A stretch of DNA of 64,000 nt from Roseicyclus mahoneyensis (GTDB lineage: Bacteria; Pseudomonadota; Alphaproteobacteria; Rhodobacterales; Rhodobacteraceae), in the NCBI RefSeq assembly GCF_003148775.1, contig NZ_QGGW01000001.1, positions 620,001 to 684,000 on the forward strand, given 5' to 3'. Below, piece after piece: positions 18,077-27,700 of the stretch (the first letter of the stretch is position 1; every line of letters starts with the position of its first letter). Position numbers and translations under genes: made by a program. The notes below the pieces were generated by a model. The model made no database searches and was not told the origin of the DNA. It saw nothing but the letters and a program-made list of their open reading frames with translations.

Positions 18077-19075
18077 TCAGCGCATTTCTTTGCGGACATT
18101 GTAGACGTTCCAGACAAGGATGGGCGTGACCAGCAGCATGATGACGATCGCCGCCGCAGAGCCCACCCCCCAGTCGAAGGCGCGGAACATCCGGTCATAC
18201 ATGTAATTGGCCAGCACCTGCGTGCCCCATTGGCCATTGGTCATGGCCAGCACGATGTCGAACACCTTGAGCACCACCAGCGTGATCGTCGTCCAGACCA
18301 CGACGATGGTCGGCATGATCTGCGGCACTTTGATCTTGAAGAAGATCTGGAACGGGTTGGCCCCGTCGACGATGGCGGCCTCGACGGTTTCCTCGGGAAT
18401 GCCGCGCAGCGCCGCCGACAAGATCACCATGGCAAAGCCGGTCTGGATCCAGATCAGAACCGCCATCAGGAAAAAGCTGTTGACCAGATCGAGCGTCAGC
18501 CAGGTCTGCGGCGCCCCCCCGAGCGCGACCCAGACCGCGTTCAGGATGCCGATCTGTTCGGCGCCTTCCGGACGGGCGTCATAGACCAGCTTCCAGATCA
18601 CCGAGGCGCCGACAAAGCTGATCGCCATCGGCATGAAGATCAGCGATTTCGCAAGGCTGCCCCAACTGATCCGGTCGGTCAGCTGCGCGGCCAGAAGGCC
18701 GAAGGCGGTCGAGGCGGCCGGCACGACGATCAGCCACAGCATGTTGTTGCGGATGGCCTCCCAGAACTTGGGCTCGTCCATCATCTGGCGGTAGTTGGCA
18801 AACCCGACAAAGGCCCCGCCCTGCGACCGGTCCGTCAGCGACAGCCACAGGGTCGCCAGCACCGGATAGGCAAGGTAGAGCATCAGCACGAACAGGGCGG
18901 GAAACAGGAACAGCCAAGGCCGGATCATGTTGGCGCGGTTGATGTTGCGCCCGATATTGGGCCCGCGCGCGGGGTAGAGCACCTTGTCCAGAACAAGATT
19001 GGACAGGTAGAAATAGGCGATGCACCCCCCAACGCCGAGGGCTATCGTCACAAGGCCGGCAAGTGCGGGATGCAT
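18077..19075 (-). CDS. aglF: Alpha-glucoside ABC transporter permease AglF
   Basis: This 332-residue permease of the MalF type has its EAA loop at EAAIVDGANPFQIFFKIKVP. It starts with a first membrane span (about residues 5-28), a short loop, then a second span LFLFPALFVLMLYLAYPVLA, giving about eight spans. It pairs with AglG to form the channel. The ATG at 19075 lies 80 nt after the aglE stop, a gap common between a highly expressed binding-protein gene and the permeases. Confidence 0.92.
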   Translation of the reverse strand: MHPALAGLVTIALGVGGCIAYFYLSNLVLDKVLYPARGPNIGRNINRANMIRPWLFLFPALFVLMLYLAYPVLATLWLSLTDRSQGGAFVGFANYRQMMDEPKFWEAIRNNMLWLIVVPAASTAFGLLAAQLTDRISWGSLAKSLIFMPMAISFVGASVIWKLVYDARPEGAEQIGILNAVWVALGGAPQTWLTLDLVNSFFLMAVLIWIQTGFAMVILSAALRGIPEETVEAAIVDGANPFQIFFKIKVPQIMPTIVVVWTTITLVVLKVFDIVLAMTNGQWGTQVLANYMYDRMFRAFDWGVGSAAAIVIMLLVTPILVWNVYNVRKEMR

Positions 19076-19155
19076 GCGATCCTCCGGATGATGTCAGGGG
19101 GCGAAAGGCCTGCGTCCGGCACTGGGCCGGACGCAGGGGATCAGGCAGATCAGGC

Positions 19156-20508
19156 TCAGCGCAGGGCGTCCCAGCTGTTCTGGATTTCCTGCGCCACCTC
19201 GGCTGCGGGGCGGCCGCCGACGAAATCGATCATGCCGGTCCAGAACGATCCCGCACCGACGCCTGCCGGCATCAGGTCGGAGGCGTCAAACCGGAAGGTC
19301 GTGGCATTGAGCAAGATGTCGTTCATCTGGCGCAGGGTCGGATCGCCGAACAGGTCGGTGTTGACCCCGCTGTGCGGCGTCAGGAAGCCCGATTGTGCCA
19401 TCCAGATCTCATGCGCGATCGGCGTCTGCAAGAAATCGAGGAAGGCCCGCGCGGCATCCGTGTCTTGGGTGATGAAGGCCAGCGTTCCGGCACCCAAAAC
19501 GGGGTTGCCCAGATCGACGGCGTCGGACGGCGGGAAGTAGAAGAAATCGGCATCCGCGCCAACCTCGGTCCCGTCGGGGAAGAAGGTCGGGATGAACGAC
19601 GCCTGCCTGTGCATGAAACATTGCGGCGGCGAACTGAACAGGCCGGCCGGGCTGTCGCGGAAATCGGTCGAGGCGACGCCGCTTGGCCCACCGACGACCA
19701 TCTCGGGGTTGCGGGCGATCTCGCCGAACTGCTCCATCACCGCGATGACACGCTCGTCGGTAAAGGGGATCTCGTTGGCGACCCACTGGTCGTAGACCTC
19801 GGGCGGATAGGCCCTGAGCATCAGGTCTTCGATCCAGTCGGTTGCGGGCCAGCCCGTCGCCCCGCCCGAGCCAAGCCCGATGCACCATGGCGTGCCGCCA
19901 TCGGCGATGATCTGCGCCTCGAGCGCGCGAAGCTCTTCTTGGGTGGCCGGGATCTCGTAGCCGAAATCCTCGAAATTGTCGGGCGAATACCAGACCAGCG
20001 ATTTTACATCTGCCTTGAAGGGGAAGGCATACAGATCCTCGGCGCCGTCGGGGCCGGTGAAGGTACCGATGCCCGCCCAGCTTTCACCCGCGGCGTAATT
20101 CTCGACCAGCCAGGCGCGGGTGTCCGCACCCAGCGGCGCGACGAACCCGCGCGAGATGAGGTTCTGGATCAGCCCCGGCTGCGGCAGGATCGCCACGTCG
20201 GGGGGGCTGCCGCCTTCGAGATCGATGACGATCTGCTGTTCATATGTCTCGGAAGAGGAATAGTTCAGATCGGCGCCCGTCGCCGCCTCGAAATAGGCGG
20301 CAAGGTTTTCGAACAGACGCTGATCTTCCCCTCGCCACGGGCCGAAGATGTTGAGCGATTGCCCCGCCAGGTCATGGGACGCCGCGAAGTCATCATAGCT
20401 TTGCCAGTTGAAGGCGCCTTCACCGGGGGTGAAGACAAGATCCTGCGCCTGTGCGCCATGGGCGCCAAGCGCAAGCGCCGCAGCGCTGGCGTAAAGGGTG
20501 CGTTTCAT
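19156..20508 (-). CDS. aglE: Alpha-glucoside-binding periplasmic protein
   Basis: This 450-residue extracellular solute-binding protein (family 1, MalE-like) captures alpha-glucosides for AglFGK. It starts with a Sec signal peptide (MKRTLYASAAALALGAHGAQAQ), then a NIFGPWRGEDQRLFE segment, and the late LDFLQTPIAHEIW block. GGGAGGATCAC precedes the ATG at 20508. It is the promoter-proximal gene of aglEFGAK and divergent from aglR across a 254-bp regulatory region holding two palindromes. Confidence 0.94.
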   Translation of the reverse strand: MKRTLYASAAALALGAHGAQAQDLVFTPGEGAFNWQSYDDFAASHDLAGQSLNIFGPWRGEDQRLFENLAAYFEAATGADLNYSSSETYEQQIVIDLEGGSPPDVAILPQPGLIQNLISRGFVAPLGADTRAWLVENYAAGESWAGIGTFTGPDGAEDLYAFPFKADVKSLVWYSPDNFEDFGYEIPATQEELRALEAQIIADGGTPWCIGLGSGGATGWPATDWIEDLMLRAYPPEVYDQWVANEIPFTDERVIAVMEQFGEIARNPEMVVGGPSGVASTDFRDSPAGLFSSPPQCFMHRQASFIPTFFPDGTEVGADADFFYFPPSDAVDLGNPVLGAGTLAFITQDTDAARAFLDFLQTPIAHEIWMAQSGFLTPHSGVNTDLFGDPTLRQMNDILLNATTFRFDASDLMPAGVGAGSFWTGMIDFVGGRPAAEVAQEIQNSWDALR

Positions 20509-20572
20509 GTGATCCTCCCAGGATGCGCCGGTTGCACCGGCCTCATAGCTTGCCCAAGCGCCGACTGTCTTT

Positions 20573-20584
20573 CAAAGCGCTTTG
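20573..20584. promoter_or_regulatory. Putative AglR operator at aglE
   Basis: CAAAGCGCTTTG is a perfect 12-bp palindrome with a central CG. On the minus strand it lies downstream of a TTGACA (20618-20623) with a weak -10-like AAGTCT after 17 nt (20595-20600), where a LacI-family repressor would block aglE transcription. A similar site lies at 20736-20749. Confidence 0.6.
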
Positions 20585-20695
20585 GGTTGCCAGCAGACTT
20601 TCGAATGCAACCGAGTCTGTCAATCCGCGAAAAGAAGTCTCTGAAAAATAACTGCATATTTCGCAGGTGCAGAAAAATTTGGCAGTTTCGAATCT

Positions 20696-20725
20696 TTGAC
20701 AATTGGCGATGGACAGGGCTAGCCT
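20696..20725 (+). promoter_or_regulatory. Candidate promoter of aglR
   Basis: TTGACA (20696-20701) is followed after 18 nt by TAGCCT (20720-20725). The predicted start of transcription, near 20732, falls just before the second AglR palindrome, which fits negative autoregulation. Confidence 0.45.
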
Positions 20726-20735
20726 CGGCCGGCAC

Positions 20736-20749
20736 TCAAACCGCTTTGA
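20736..20749. promoter_or_regulatory. Putative AglR operator at aglR
   Basis: TCAAACCGCTTTGA is an imperfect palindrome closely related to the site at 20573-20584 (one arm base changed). It ends 13 bases before the ATG of aglR and overlaps the expected transcription start. Confidence 0.5.
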
Positions 20750-20762
20750 AGCGTCTTTTGCC

Positions 20763-21788
20763 ATGAATCTCAAGGAACTGGCCGCCGCGCTGAACCTCAG
20801 CCAGACGACCGTCAGCCGGGCGCTGAACGGCTACCCGGAGGTGCGCGAGGAAACCCGCGCCCGCGTTCTGGCCGCCGCCAAGGCCGCCCATTACGCCCCC
20901 AACAGCCGCGCCCGCCGGCTGGCTACGGGGCGGGCCATGACCATCGGGCATGTGATCCCCCTGACCGGCCGCGCCGAGATGGTGAACCCGATCTTCGCCG
21001 ATTTCCTGATCGGCGCGGGCGAGGTCTATGCCCGCGAAGGCTACGACCTGCTGCTGTCGATGGTGACGGATGGCGACACCGACAAGGCGTTTCGCCAGCT
21101 GGCCGCCAATGGCTCGGTCGACGGAATCATGGTGCAGGCCCCGCAGGAGGACGACCCGCGCATCGCACTTCTAAAGGAACTGGACCTGCCCTTTCTGGTG
21201 CATGGCCGCACGGGCGACGCCTTGGGCTACAACTGGCTCGACATCGCCAATATCCGCGCCTTTCGCCGGGCCACCGATTTCCTGCTGGATCTGGGCCATA
21301 CCCGCATCGCGCTGGTCAACGGGCAGGCGCGGTTCGATTTCTCGCAACGCCGCGAACGCGGCTTCCGCGAGGCACTGGCGGCACGCGGGGTGTCGCCCCT
21401 GCCCCACCTGATGGCCAATGACGCGATGACGGAATCCTTCGGCTATCTGTCCGCTGCCGCGATGCTGGACGGGCCGGAACCGCCCACGGCCTTTCTGGCC
21501 TCCTCGGTCATCATCGCCATCGGCATCCGCCGCGCGGCCGCCGACCGCGGCCTGAGATTGGGGCGGGACCTGTCGGTGATCTGCCATGACGATGAATTGA
21601 GCTATCTCAACAACGATGTCGGCGGCCCGGCCTTCACCGCCACGCGGTCCTCGATCCGGGCTGCGGGTCGGCGCTGCGCAGAGATGCTGATCGACCTGAT
21701 CCGCGACCCCGACCAGCCCCCGAAACAGGAGCTATGGGATGTCGACCTGACGGTCGGGCAATCGACCGGCCCCTGCCCCACGCCCTAG
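20763..21788 (+). CDS. aglR: LacI-family regulator of alpha-glucoside use
   Basis: This 341-residue regulator begins with the LacI helix-turn-helix (NLKELAAALNLSQTTVSRAL) and hinge (RARRLATGRAMTIG), followed by a periplasmic-binding-protein-like sugar sensor. The ATG at 20763 begins exactly at the DNA-binding domain; the extension to 20703 adds non-conserved residues. Its divergent position from aglE and the matching palindromes in between support a role as repressor of aglEFGAK. It is followed at 11 nt by the GH1 glucosidase and then glk, which should be under the same promoter. Confidence 0.92.
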   Translation: MNLKELAAALNLSQTTVSRALNGYPEVREETRARVLAAAKAAHYAPNSRARRLATGRAMTIGHVIPLTGRAEMVNPIFADFLIGAGEVYAREGYDLLLSMVTDGDTDKAFRQLAANGSVDGIMVQAPQEDDPRIALLKELDLPFLVHGRTGDALGYNWLDIANIRAFRRATDFLLDLGHTRIALVNGQARFDFSQRRERGFREALAARGVSPLPHLMANDAMTESFGYLSAAAMLDGPEPPTAFLASSVIIAIGIRRAAADRGLRLGRDLSVICHDDELSYLNNDVGGPAFTATRSSIRAAGRRCAEMLIDLIRDPDQPPKQELWDVDLTVGQSTGPCPTP

Positions 21789-21799
21789 AAAGGAGTGAC

Positions 21800-23113
21800 A
21801 TGCCGTTTCAGCGCAGCGATTTCCCCGCGGGCTTCGTGTTCGGGGTCGCCACCTCGTCCTACCAGATCGAAGGGCACGGCTTTGGCGGCGCGGGACCGAC
21901 CCATTGGGACAGTTTCGCGGCCACCCCCGGCAATGTGGTGCGCGCGGAACACGGGGCCCGTGCCTGCGATCATTACCACCGCTGGGAAGAGGATCTGGAC
22001 CTGATCGCGGGGCTTGGTGCGGATGTCTACCGCTTCTCGACGAGTTGGGCGCGGGTGCTGCCCGAGGGCACGGGGCAGGCCAATGCCGAAGGTCTCGATT
22101 TCTACGACCGGCTGGTCGACGGGATGCTGGCGCGCGGCATCAAGCCCGCCGCCACGCTTTACCACTGGGAATTGCCGCAGGCGCTGGCCGACAAGGGCGG
22201 ATGGCGCAACGCCGACATGCCCGACTGGTTTGCCGATTACACGCATACCGTCATGTCGCGCATCGGCGACCGGCTGTGGTCTGCCGCGCCCATCAACGAG
22301 CCGTGGTGCGTCGGTTGGCTGTCGCATTTCGACGGGGTCCATGCGCCGGGCCTGCGTGACATCCGCGCCACCGCGCGCGCGATGCATCATGTGCTGGTCA
22401 GCCACGGCCGTGCGATCGAGGTGATGCGCGGGCTTGGCATGACCAACCTTGGCGCGGTGTGCAATTTCGAATGGTCAGAGCCCGCCAGCGACACGCCCGA
22501 GGATGTGGCGGCGGCCACACGCTATGACGCGATCTACAATCGCTTCTTTCTGGGTGGGCTGTTCAAGGGCGAATACCCTCCCGAGGTTCTGGAAGGACTT
22601 GGTCCGCACCTGCCGGACGGCTGGCAGGAGGATTTCGCCACGATCCGCGCGCCGATCGACTGGCTGGGCGTGAATTATTATACAAGAAAGCTGATCCGCC
22701 ACGCTGATGGCCCTTGGCCGAACTACGCCGAGGCACCCACCCGCCTGCCGCTGACCCAGATGGGATGGGAGATCTATCCCGAGGGCTTGCGCGATTTCCT
22801 GATCCGCAACGCGGCGGAGTATTCCGGCGATCTGCCGATCCATGTGACCGAAAACGGCATGGCCAACCCCGACACGCCCCAGATGCCTGACGCGGCGCGC
22901 ATCGCCTATCTCGACGGCCATCTGCGCGCCGTGCAGGACGCCATCGCCACCGGCGCACCGGTGGCGGGCTATTACGTCTGGTCCTTGATGGACAATTACG
23001 AATGGTCCTTGGGCTATGAAAAGCGGTTCGGCCTCGTCCATGTCGACTTCGACAGCTTGGCAAGGACACCGAAAGCGTCCTATCACGCGCTCGCGCGCTG
23101 GTGGCGCGCGTGA
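21800..23113 (+). CDS. Beta-glucosidase (GH1)
   Basis: This 437-residue retaining glycosidase has both catalytic carboxylates: the acid/base Glu in APINEPWCVG and the nucleophile in HVTENGMAN. The family blocks GVATSSYQIEG at the N-terminus and VNYYTRK and WSLMDNYEWSLGY near the end are present, and its length is normal. With no signal peptide it hydrolyses imported beta-glucosides or phosphate-free disaccharides in the cytosol. GAAAGGAG precedes the ATG at 21800. No beta-glucoside transporter is nearby, so its substrate may enter through AglEFGK or another system. Confidence 0.92.
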   Translation: MPFQRSDFPAGFVFGVATSSYQIEGHGFGGAGPTHWDSFAATPGNVVRAEHGARACDHYHRWEEDLDLIAGLGADVYRFSTSWARVLPEGTGQANAEGLDFYDRLVDGMLARGIKPAATLYHWELPQALADKGGWRNADMPDWFADYTHTVMSRIGDRLWSAAPINEPWCVGWLSHFDGVHAPGLRDIRATARAMHHVLVSHGRAIEVMRGLGMTNLGAVCNFEWSEPASDTPEDVAAATRYDAIYNRFFLGGLFKGEYPPEVLEGLGPHLPDGWQEDFATIRAPIDWLGVNYYTRKLIRHADGPWPNYAEAPTRLPLTQMGWEIYPEGLRDFLIRNAAEYSGDLPIHVTENGMANPDTPQMPDAARIAYLDGHLRAVQDAIATGAPVAGYYVWSLMDNYEWSLGYEKRFGLVHVDFDSLARTPKASYHALARWWRA

Positions 23114-23138
23114 CCACACGACAACCGGGGCGGGCAGC

Positions 23139-24098
23139 ATGGGCGATCTGACGGGCGAGACGGGCTTGAGCCTTGTCGCCGATATCGGCGGCACGAACAC
23201 CCGTGTCGCGCTGGCGCGCGGGCCTGTGGTCGACCGGGACACCGTCACGCGCTATGCCAATGCCGAACATCCCGACCTGTCGGCGGTGCTGGCGCGCTAT
23301 CTGGCGGATACCGGCGTGCGCGATGCCCAGATCACGGGCGTCTGCGTCGCGGCGGCAGGCCCGGTGCATGACGGGGTGGCCGATCTGACCAACCTCGATT
23401 GGCGGATCGACCGCGCAACGCTTGCGCGCGCGCTGAGCGCCGACAAGGTCGCTGTGCTGAACGATCTTCAGGCGCAAGGCCATGCCATAGGCCATATCGA
23501 CGCCGCCGATCTGGCCGTCGTGGTGCCCCAGCCCGAGGCTTCGCCATGGGCTTCCAAGCTGGTCATCGGCCTTGGCACCGGGTTCAACGCCTGCCCCGTC
23601 TTCGACACCGCCGGTGGACGCTTCGTGCCGCCATCCGAGGCCGGTCATGTCAGCCTGCCCGCCTGCGACGGCCAGATGGAGGCGCTGGTCGCAGCCATGG
23701 TGCGCGATCACGGCTTCGCCTCGGTCGAAGAGGTCCTGTCGGGCCGGGGCATCACCTACCTCCACAAGGTGCTGCATGGCGAGACGCTGGAGCCCACCGC
23801 CATCATGGCACGGCTGACGGCGGGCGAGGCGCAAGCGACCGAGACCGGGCGCGCCTTCGTGCGGATCACGGGAACAGTCGTGGGCGATCTGGCGCTGAAC
23901 CACCTGCCCTTTGGCGGCATCTATCTGGTCGGCGGCGTGACGCGCGCCATCGCGCCCTGGCTCGGGCCCTTCGATATGGCGGGTGCGATGCGGGCCAAGG
24001 GGCGCTTTTCGGGTTTCATGGAGCAGTTCGGGGTCTTTGTGGTCAGCGATGATTACGCGGCCCTGACAGGCTGCGCATCGCACCTGTCGAAGCTCTGA
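23139..24098 (+). CDS. glk: Glucokinase
   Basis: This 319-residue protein phosphorylates glucose to glucose 6-phosphate. It has the ATP phosphate-1 motif LVADIGGTNTRVALA near the N-terminus, LNDLQAQGHAIG with the catalytic Asp, GLGTGFNACPV, and PSEAGHVSLPACD with the sugar-binding Glu, as in E. coli-type Glk. It links the two glucosidases to the Entner-Doudoroff genes downstream of the agl operon. The ATG at 23139 is 25 nt after the GH1 stop, so the three genes form one unit. Transcription ends at the hairpin-bearing repeat at 24111. Confidence 0.93.
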   Translation: MGDLTGETGLSLVADIGGTNTRVALARGPVVDRDTVTRYANAEHPDLSAVLARYLADTGVRDAQITGVCVAAAGPVHDGVADLTNLDWRIDRATLARALSADKVAVLNDLQAQGHAIGHIDAADLAVVVPQPEASPWASKLVIGLGTGFNACPVFDTAGGRFVPPSEAGHVSLPACDGQMEALVAAMVRDHGFASVEEVLSGRGITYLHKVLHGETLEPTAIMARLTAGEAQATETGRAFVRITGTVVGDLALNHLPFGGIYLVGGVTRAIAPWLGPFDMAGAMRAKGRFSGFMEQFGVFVVSDDYAALTGCASHLSKL

Positions 24099-24110
24099 GG
24101 CGGCGGACGT

Positions 24111-24169
24111 CCAGGGGGCTCTGCCCCCGCCCGTTCCGGGCCCCCCGGGATATTTTCGAAACGAAGAAG
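24111..24169. repeat. Intergenic repeat family B, copy 1, with terminator-like hairpin
   Basis: A roughly 59-bp element lies between the convergent glk and putR genes. It contains GGGGGC-TCT-GCCCCC (24114-24128), the segment CCCGTTCCGGG and ATATTTTCGAAACGAAG. The same element in inverted orientation is at 32391-32450, also between convergent genes. The perfect 6-bp GC stem with a 3-nt loop could terminate transcription from both sides. Confidence 0.7.
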
Positions 24170-24199
24170 ACGGGTGAGGCGCTGGGTCCGTTTCTGGCG

Positions 24200-24685
24200 C
24201 TACAGGGCCGCGTCCTTAACCGCCTGCATCGACACATGCGTCGAGGTCGAGGCGACATGGGGCAGGTTCGAGACGATCTCCGCAAGGATGTCTCGGTAAG
24301 CGCGCATGTCGCGGCAGCGGATCTTCATGAGATAGTCGAACTGGCCTGCGATGAGATGGCATTGCTCGATCTCGGGCACGTCGCGCACAGCGGCGTTGAA
24401 GGCCGAAAGGGCCGGTTCGCGGGTGTCGGTCAGCCGCACCTCGACGAAGGCCACATGTTCACGGTCGAGCTTCGCGGGATCAAGCAGCGCGCGGTAGCCC
24501 AGGATGTAGCCCGCCGCCTCCAGCCGCCTGAGCCGTGCCTGCGTTGGGCTTTTGGACAGTCCGATGCGTTTGGCCAGTTCCGTCACCGGCAGACGGCCAT
24601 TTTTCGACACTTCGGCCAGAAGCTTGCGGTCGAAGGCGTCGAGCGGCCCGTCAACCTGTTCCTTGTCCATCTTTCCGCCTTTCAT
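24200..24685 (-). CDS. putR: Lrp/AsnC-type activator of proline use
   Basis: This 161-residue protein has an N-terminal AsnC helix-turn-helix (LDAFDRKLLAEVSKNGRL, then ELAKRIGLSKSPTQARLRRL) and a C-terminal RAM domain that binds an amino-acid effector. It is divergent from putA across 105 nt, the known arrangement of PutR and PutA in Rhodobacter and Agrobacterium relatives, where PutR activates putA when proline is present. An internal ATG at 24670 has a better ribosome site (AAAGGCGG) and may be the true start. Confidence 0.9.
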   Translation of the reverse strand: MKGGKMDKEQVDGPLDAFDRKLLAEVSKNGRLPVTELAKRIGLSKSPTQARLRRLEAAGYILGYRALLDPAKLDREHVAFVEVRLTDTREPALSAFNAAVRDVPEIEQCHLIAGQFDYLMKIRCRDMRAYRDILAEIVSNLPHVASTSTHVSMQAVKDAAL

Positions 24686-24790
24686 TTCGTCTTTCTTCGG
24701 ACGCTATGACCGCCATTGCGGCCAATCAAGGAAAACCGCCTGCGGAAGGGCTGCTATGATGCACCATCGCCCTTTCCGAAGGATCGCGCC

Positions 24791-27700
24791 ATGCCGCTTG
24801 ACCGCGCTGCCCCCGACCTCGACCGCCTGCGCACTGCCTTGCGTGCGCAGCACCTTGCCCCCGAAGGCCCGGCGCTGGCCGGGCTGATCGCGGCCCATGC
24901 GCCAGAGGCCGATCTGCGGACCCGCGCCGTGCGGCGGGGGACGGAGCTGGTGCGCAAGATGCGCGCCGACAAGAGCCCGGGCCTGATGGAGGTGTTTCTG
25001 GCCGAATACGGCCTTTCGACCAAGGAGGGCATCGCGCTGATGTGTCTGGCCGAGGCGCTGCTGCGGGTGCCCGATGCGGCAACGATGGACGCGCTGATCG
25101 AGGACAAGATCGCGCCCAGCGAATGGGGCGCGCATCTGGGGCAATCGGCCTCGTCGCTGGTCAATGCCTCGACTTGGGCCTTGATGCTGACCGGCCGCGT
25201 CTTGCAAGATGGCGAGGGAATGGCGGGCGTTCTGAAGGGCGCGGTCAAGCGGCTGGGCGAGCCGGTGATCCGCGCCGCCGTCAGCCGCGCCATGCGCGAG
25301 ATGGGGCAGGCCTTCGTACTGGGGCAGACAATGGCCGAGGCGATGCGGCGCGCCAACGCGCAAGAACGGCGCGGCTATGCCTATTCCTATGACATGCTGG
25401 GCGAAGCGGCGATGACCGCCGCCGATGCGGAGGCCTATTTCAAGGCCTACAAGGGTGCGATCACGGCGCTTGCGCCCGCCTGCCGGTCCGATGACATCAA
25501 GATCAATCCCGGCATCTCGATCAAGCTTTCGGCGCTGTTTCCGCGCTACGAACAGGGTCAGCGCGACCGGGTCATGGCAGAGCTTGTGCCGCGGGTGCGC
25601 GATCTGGCGCGGATGGCGCGCGCGCAGGGCATGGGCCTGAACATCGACGCGGAGGAGGCCGACCGGCTGGATCTGTCGCTTGACGTGATCGAAGCCCTAC
25701 TGGCCGATGACCAGCTTGCCGGATGGGATGGGTTCGGCGTGGTGGTACAGGCCTATGGCAAGCGCGCAAGCGCCGTGATCGACTGGCTTTATGCGCTGGC
25801 CGAAACGCATGACCGCAAGATCATGCTGCGGCTGGTCAAGGGCGCCTACTGGGATATGGAGATCAAGCGCGCGCAGGTCGCGGGATTGACAGATTTCCCG
25901 GTCTGGACACGCAAGGCCGCGACTGACGTGGCCTATCTGTGCAACGCGCGCAAGCTGCTGGGCCTGACCGACCGGATCTTTCCGCAATTCGCCACCCACA
26001 ACGCCCATACGGTCGCGGCCATCCTCGAGATGGGGGGCGACCGCGACGCCTACGAGTTCCAGCGCCTGCATGGCATGGGCGAGGCGCTGCACGAACTGGT
26101 CCGCGCGGATAACGGACCACGCTGCCGGATCTATGCGCCGGTGGGAAAGCACCGCGACCTCTTGGCCTATCTGGTGCGGCGGCTGTTGGAGAACGGGGCG
26201 AATTCGAGCTTCGTCAACCAAGTGCTGGACGGGGCCGTGCCGGTCGAACGGGTGGCGCGCGATCCGTTCGAAGCGTTGGAGGCTGCTGCACCTGCTGCGG
26301 TTGTCTTGCCTGCGCGCCTGTTTGGCCGGTCTCGGGCCAACTCGGCGGGGTTCGATCTGACCGACCCCGTGACACAAGCCGAAATCGACGCGGCGCGCGC
26401 ACCCTTTGCGACCGCGACATGGGCGGCGGGACCGGTTTTGGCCGGGCCGCTTACGGGCGGCGCGGTCTGGGATGTGGTGAACCCGGCGCGGACCAGTGAC
26501 CGCGTGGGTGCTCTGACCATCGCCGCAGAGGCCGATATCGACACGGCGCTGGCCGAAGCCCGGTCTTGGGATGCGCCCGTGGCGGAACGGGCGGCGGTGC
26601 TGGCGCGCGCGGCCGAGTTCTATGAGGCGCGCTTCGGCGAGATCTTCGCCCTTTTGGCCCGCGAGGCGGGCAAGACCCTGCCGGACGCGGTGGGAGAGTT
26701 GCGCGAGGCGGTGGATTTCCTGCGCTACTATGCGGTGGAGGCCCCGAAATTGACGGCACCCGCGCGCGGCGTCTTTGCCTGCATCAGCCCGTGGAACTTT
26801 CCGCTCGCCATCTTCACCGGCCAGATCGCCGCCGCACTGGCCGCCGGCAATGGTGTGATCGCGAAACCCGCCGAGGCGACGGGGCTGATCGCGCATCTGG
26901 CCGTCACGCTCTTGCATGAGGCCGGCGTGCCGCGCCATGCGCTGCAACTCTTGCCCGGACCGGGGTCGGAGGTCGGCGCGGCCTTGGCGTCGGATCCGCG
27001 CATCGCGGGGATCTGCTTTACCGGATCGACGGCGACGGCGCAGGCGATCAACCGGGCGAAATCTGACCGGCTCGATCCCGGCGCGCCGCTGATCGGGGAA
27101 ACCGGCGGGCTGAATGCCATGATCGTGGACAGCACCGCCCTGCCCGAGCAAGCGGTGCGCGACATCATCGCGTCGAGCTTTCAGTCGGCGGGGCAACGCT
27201 GTTCGGCGCTCCGGCTCTTGTATGTCCAAGAGGATGTGGCGGGCCCGATCCTCGAGATGCTGCAAGGGGCGATGGCCGAATTGCAGTTGGGCGATCCGTG
27301 GCACCTGTCGACCGACATCGGTCCGGTGATCGACGACCGCGCCAAGGCCGGGATCGTCGCGCATATCGCCGCCGCCCGTGCCGAGGGGCGGGTTTTGGCC
27401 GAACTGGCTCCGCCCGAGGGCGGCAGCTTCGTCGGGCCGACCATCCTGCGCCTGCAGGGTGGGATCGCCGCGCTGGAGCGCGAGATCTTCGGCCCGGTCC
27501 TGCATGTCGCGACCTACAAGGCGCGTGATCTGGGCCGGGTGGTCGCGGCGGTGAACGCGCGCGGCTATGGCCTGACCTTCGGCATGCACAGCCGCATCGA
27601 TGACCGTGTGCAGGAGGTGACGGGGGCCATCCGTGCGGGAAACATTTACGTCAACCGCAACCAGATCGGCGCCGTGGTGGGCAGCCAACCCTTCGGTGGC

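Noticed and set aside
25697-27688. A 663-codon open frame antisense to putA
   Set aside because: It is a shadow produced by the high GC of putA; PutA motifs cover the sense strand throughout.
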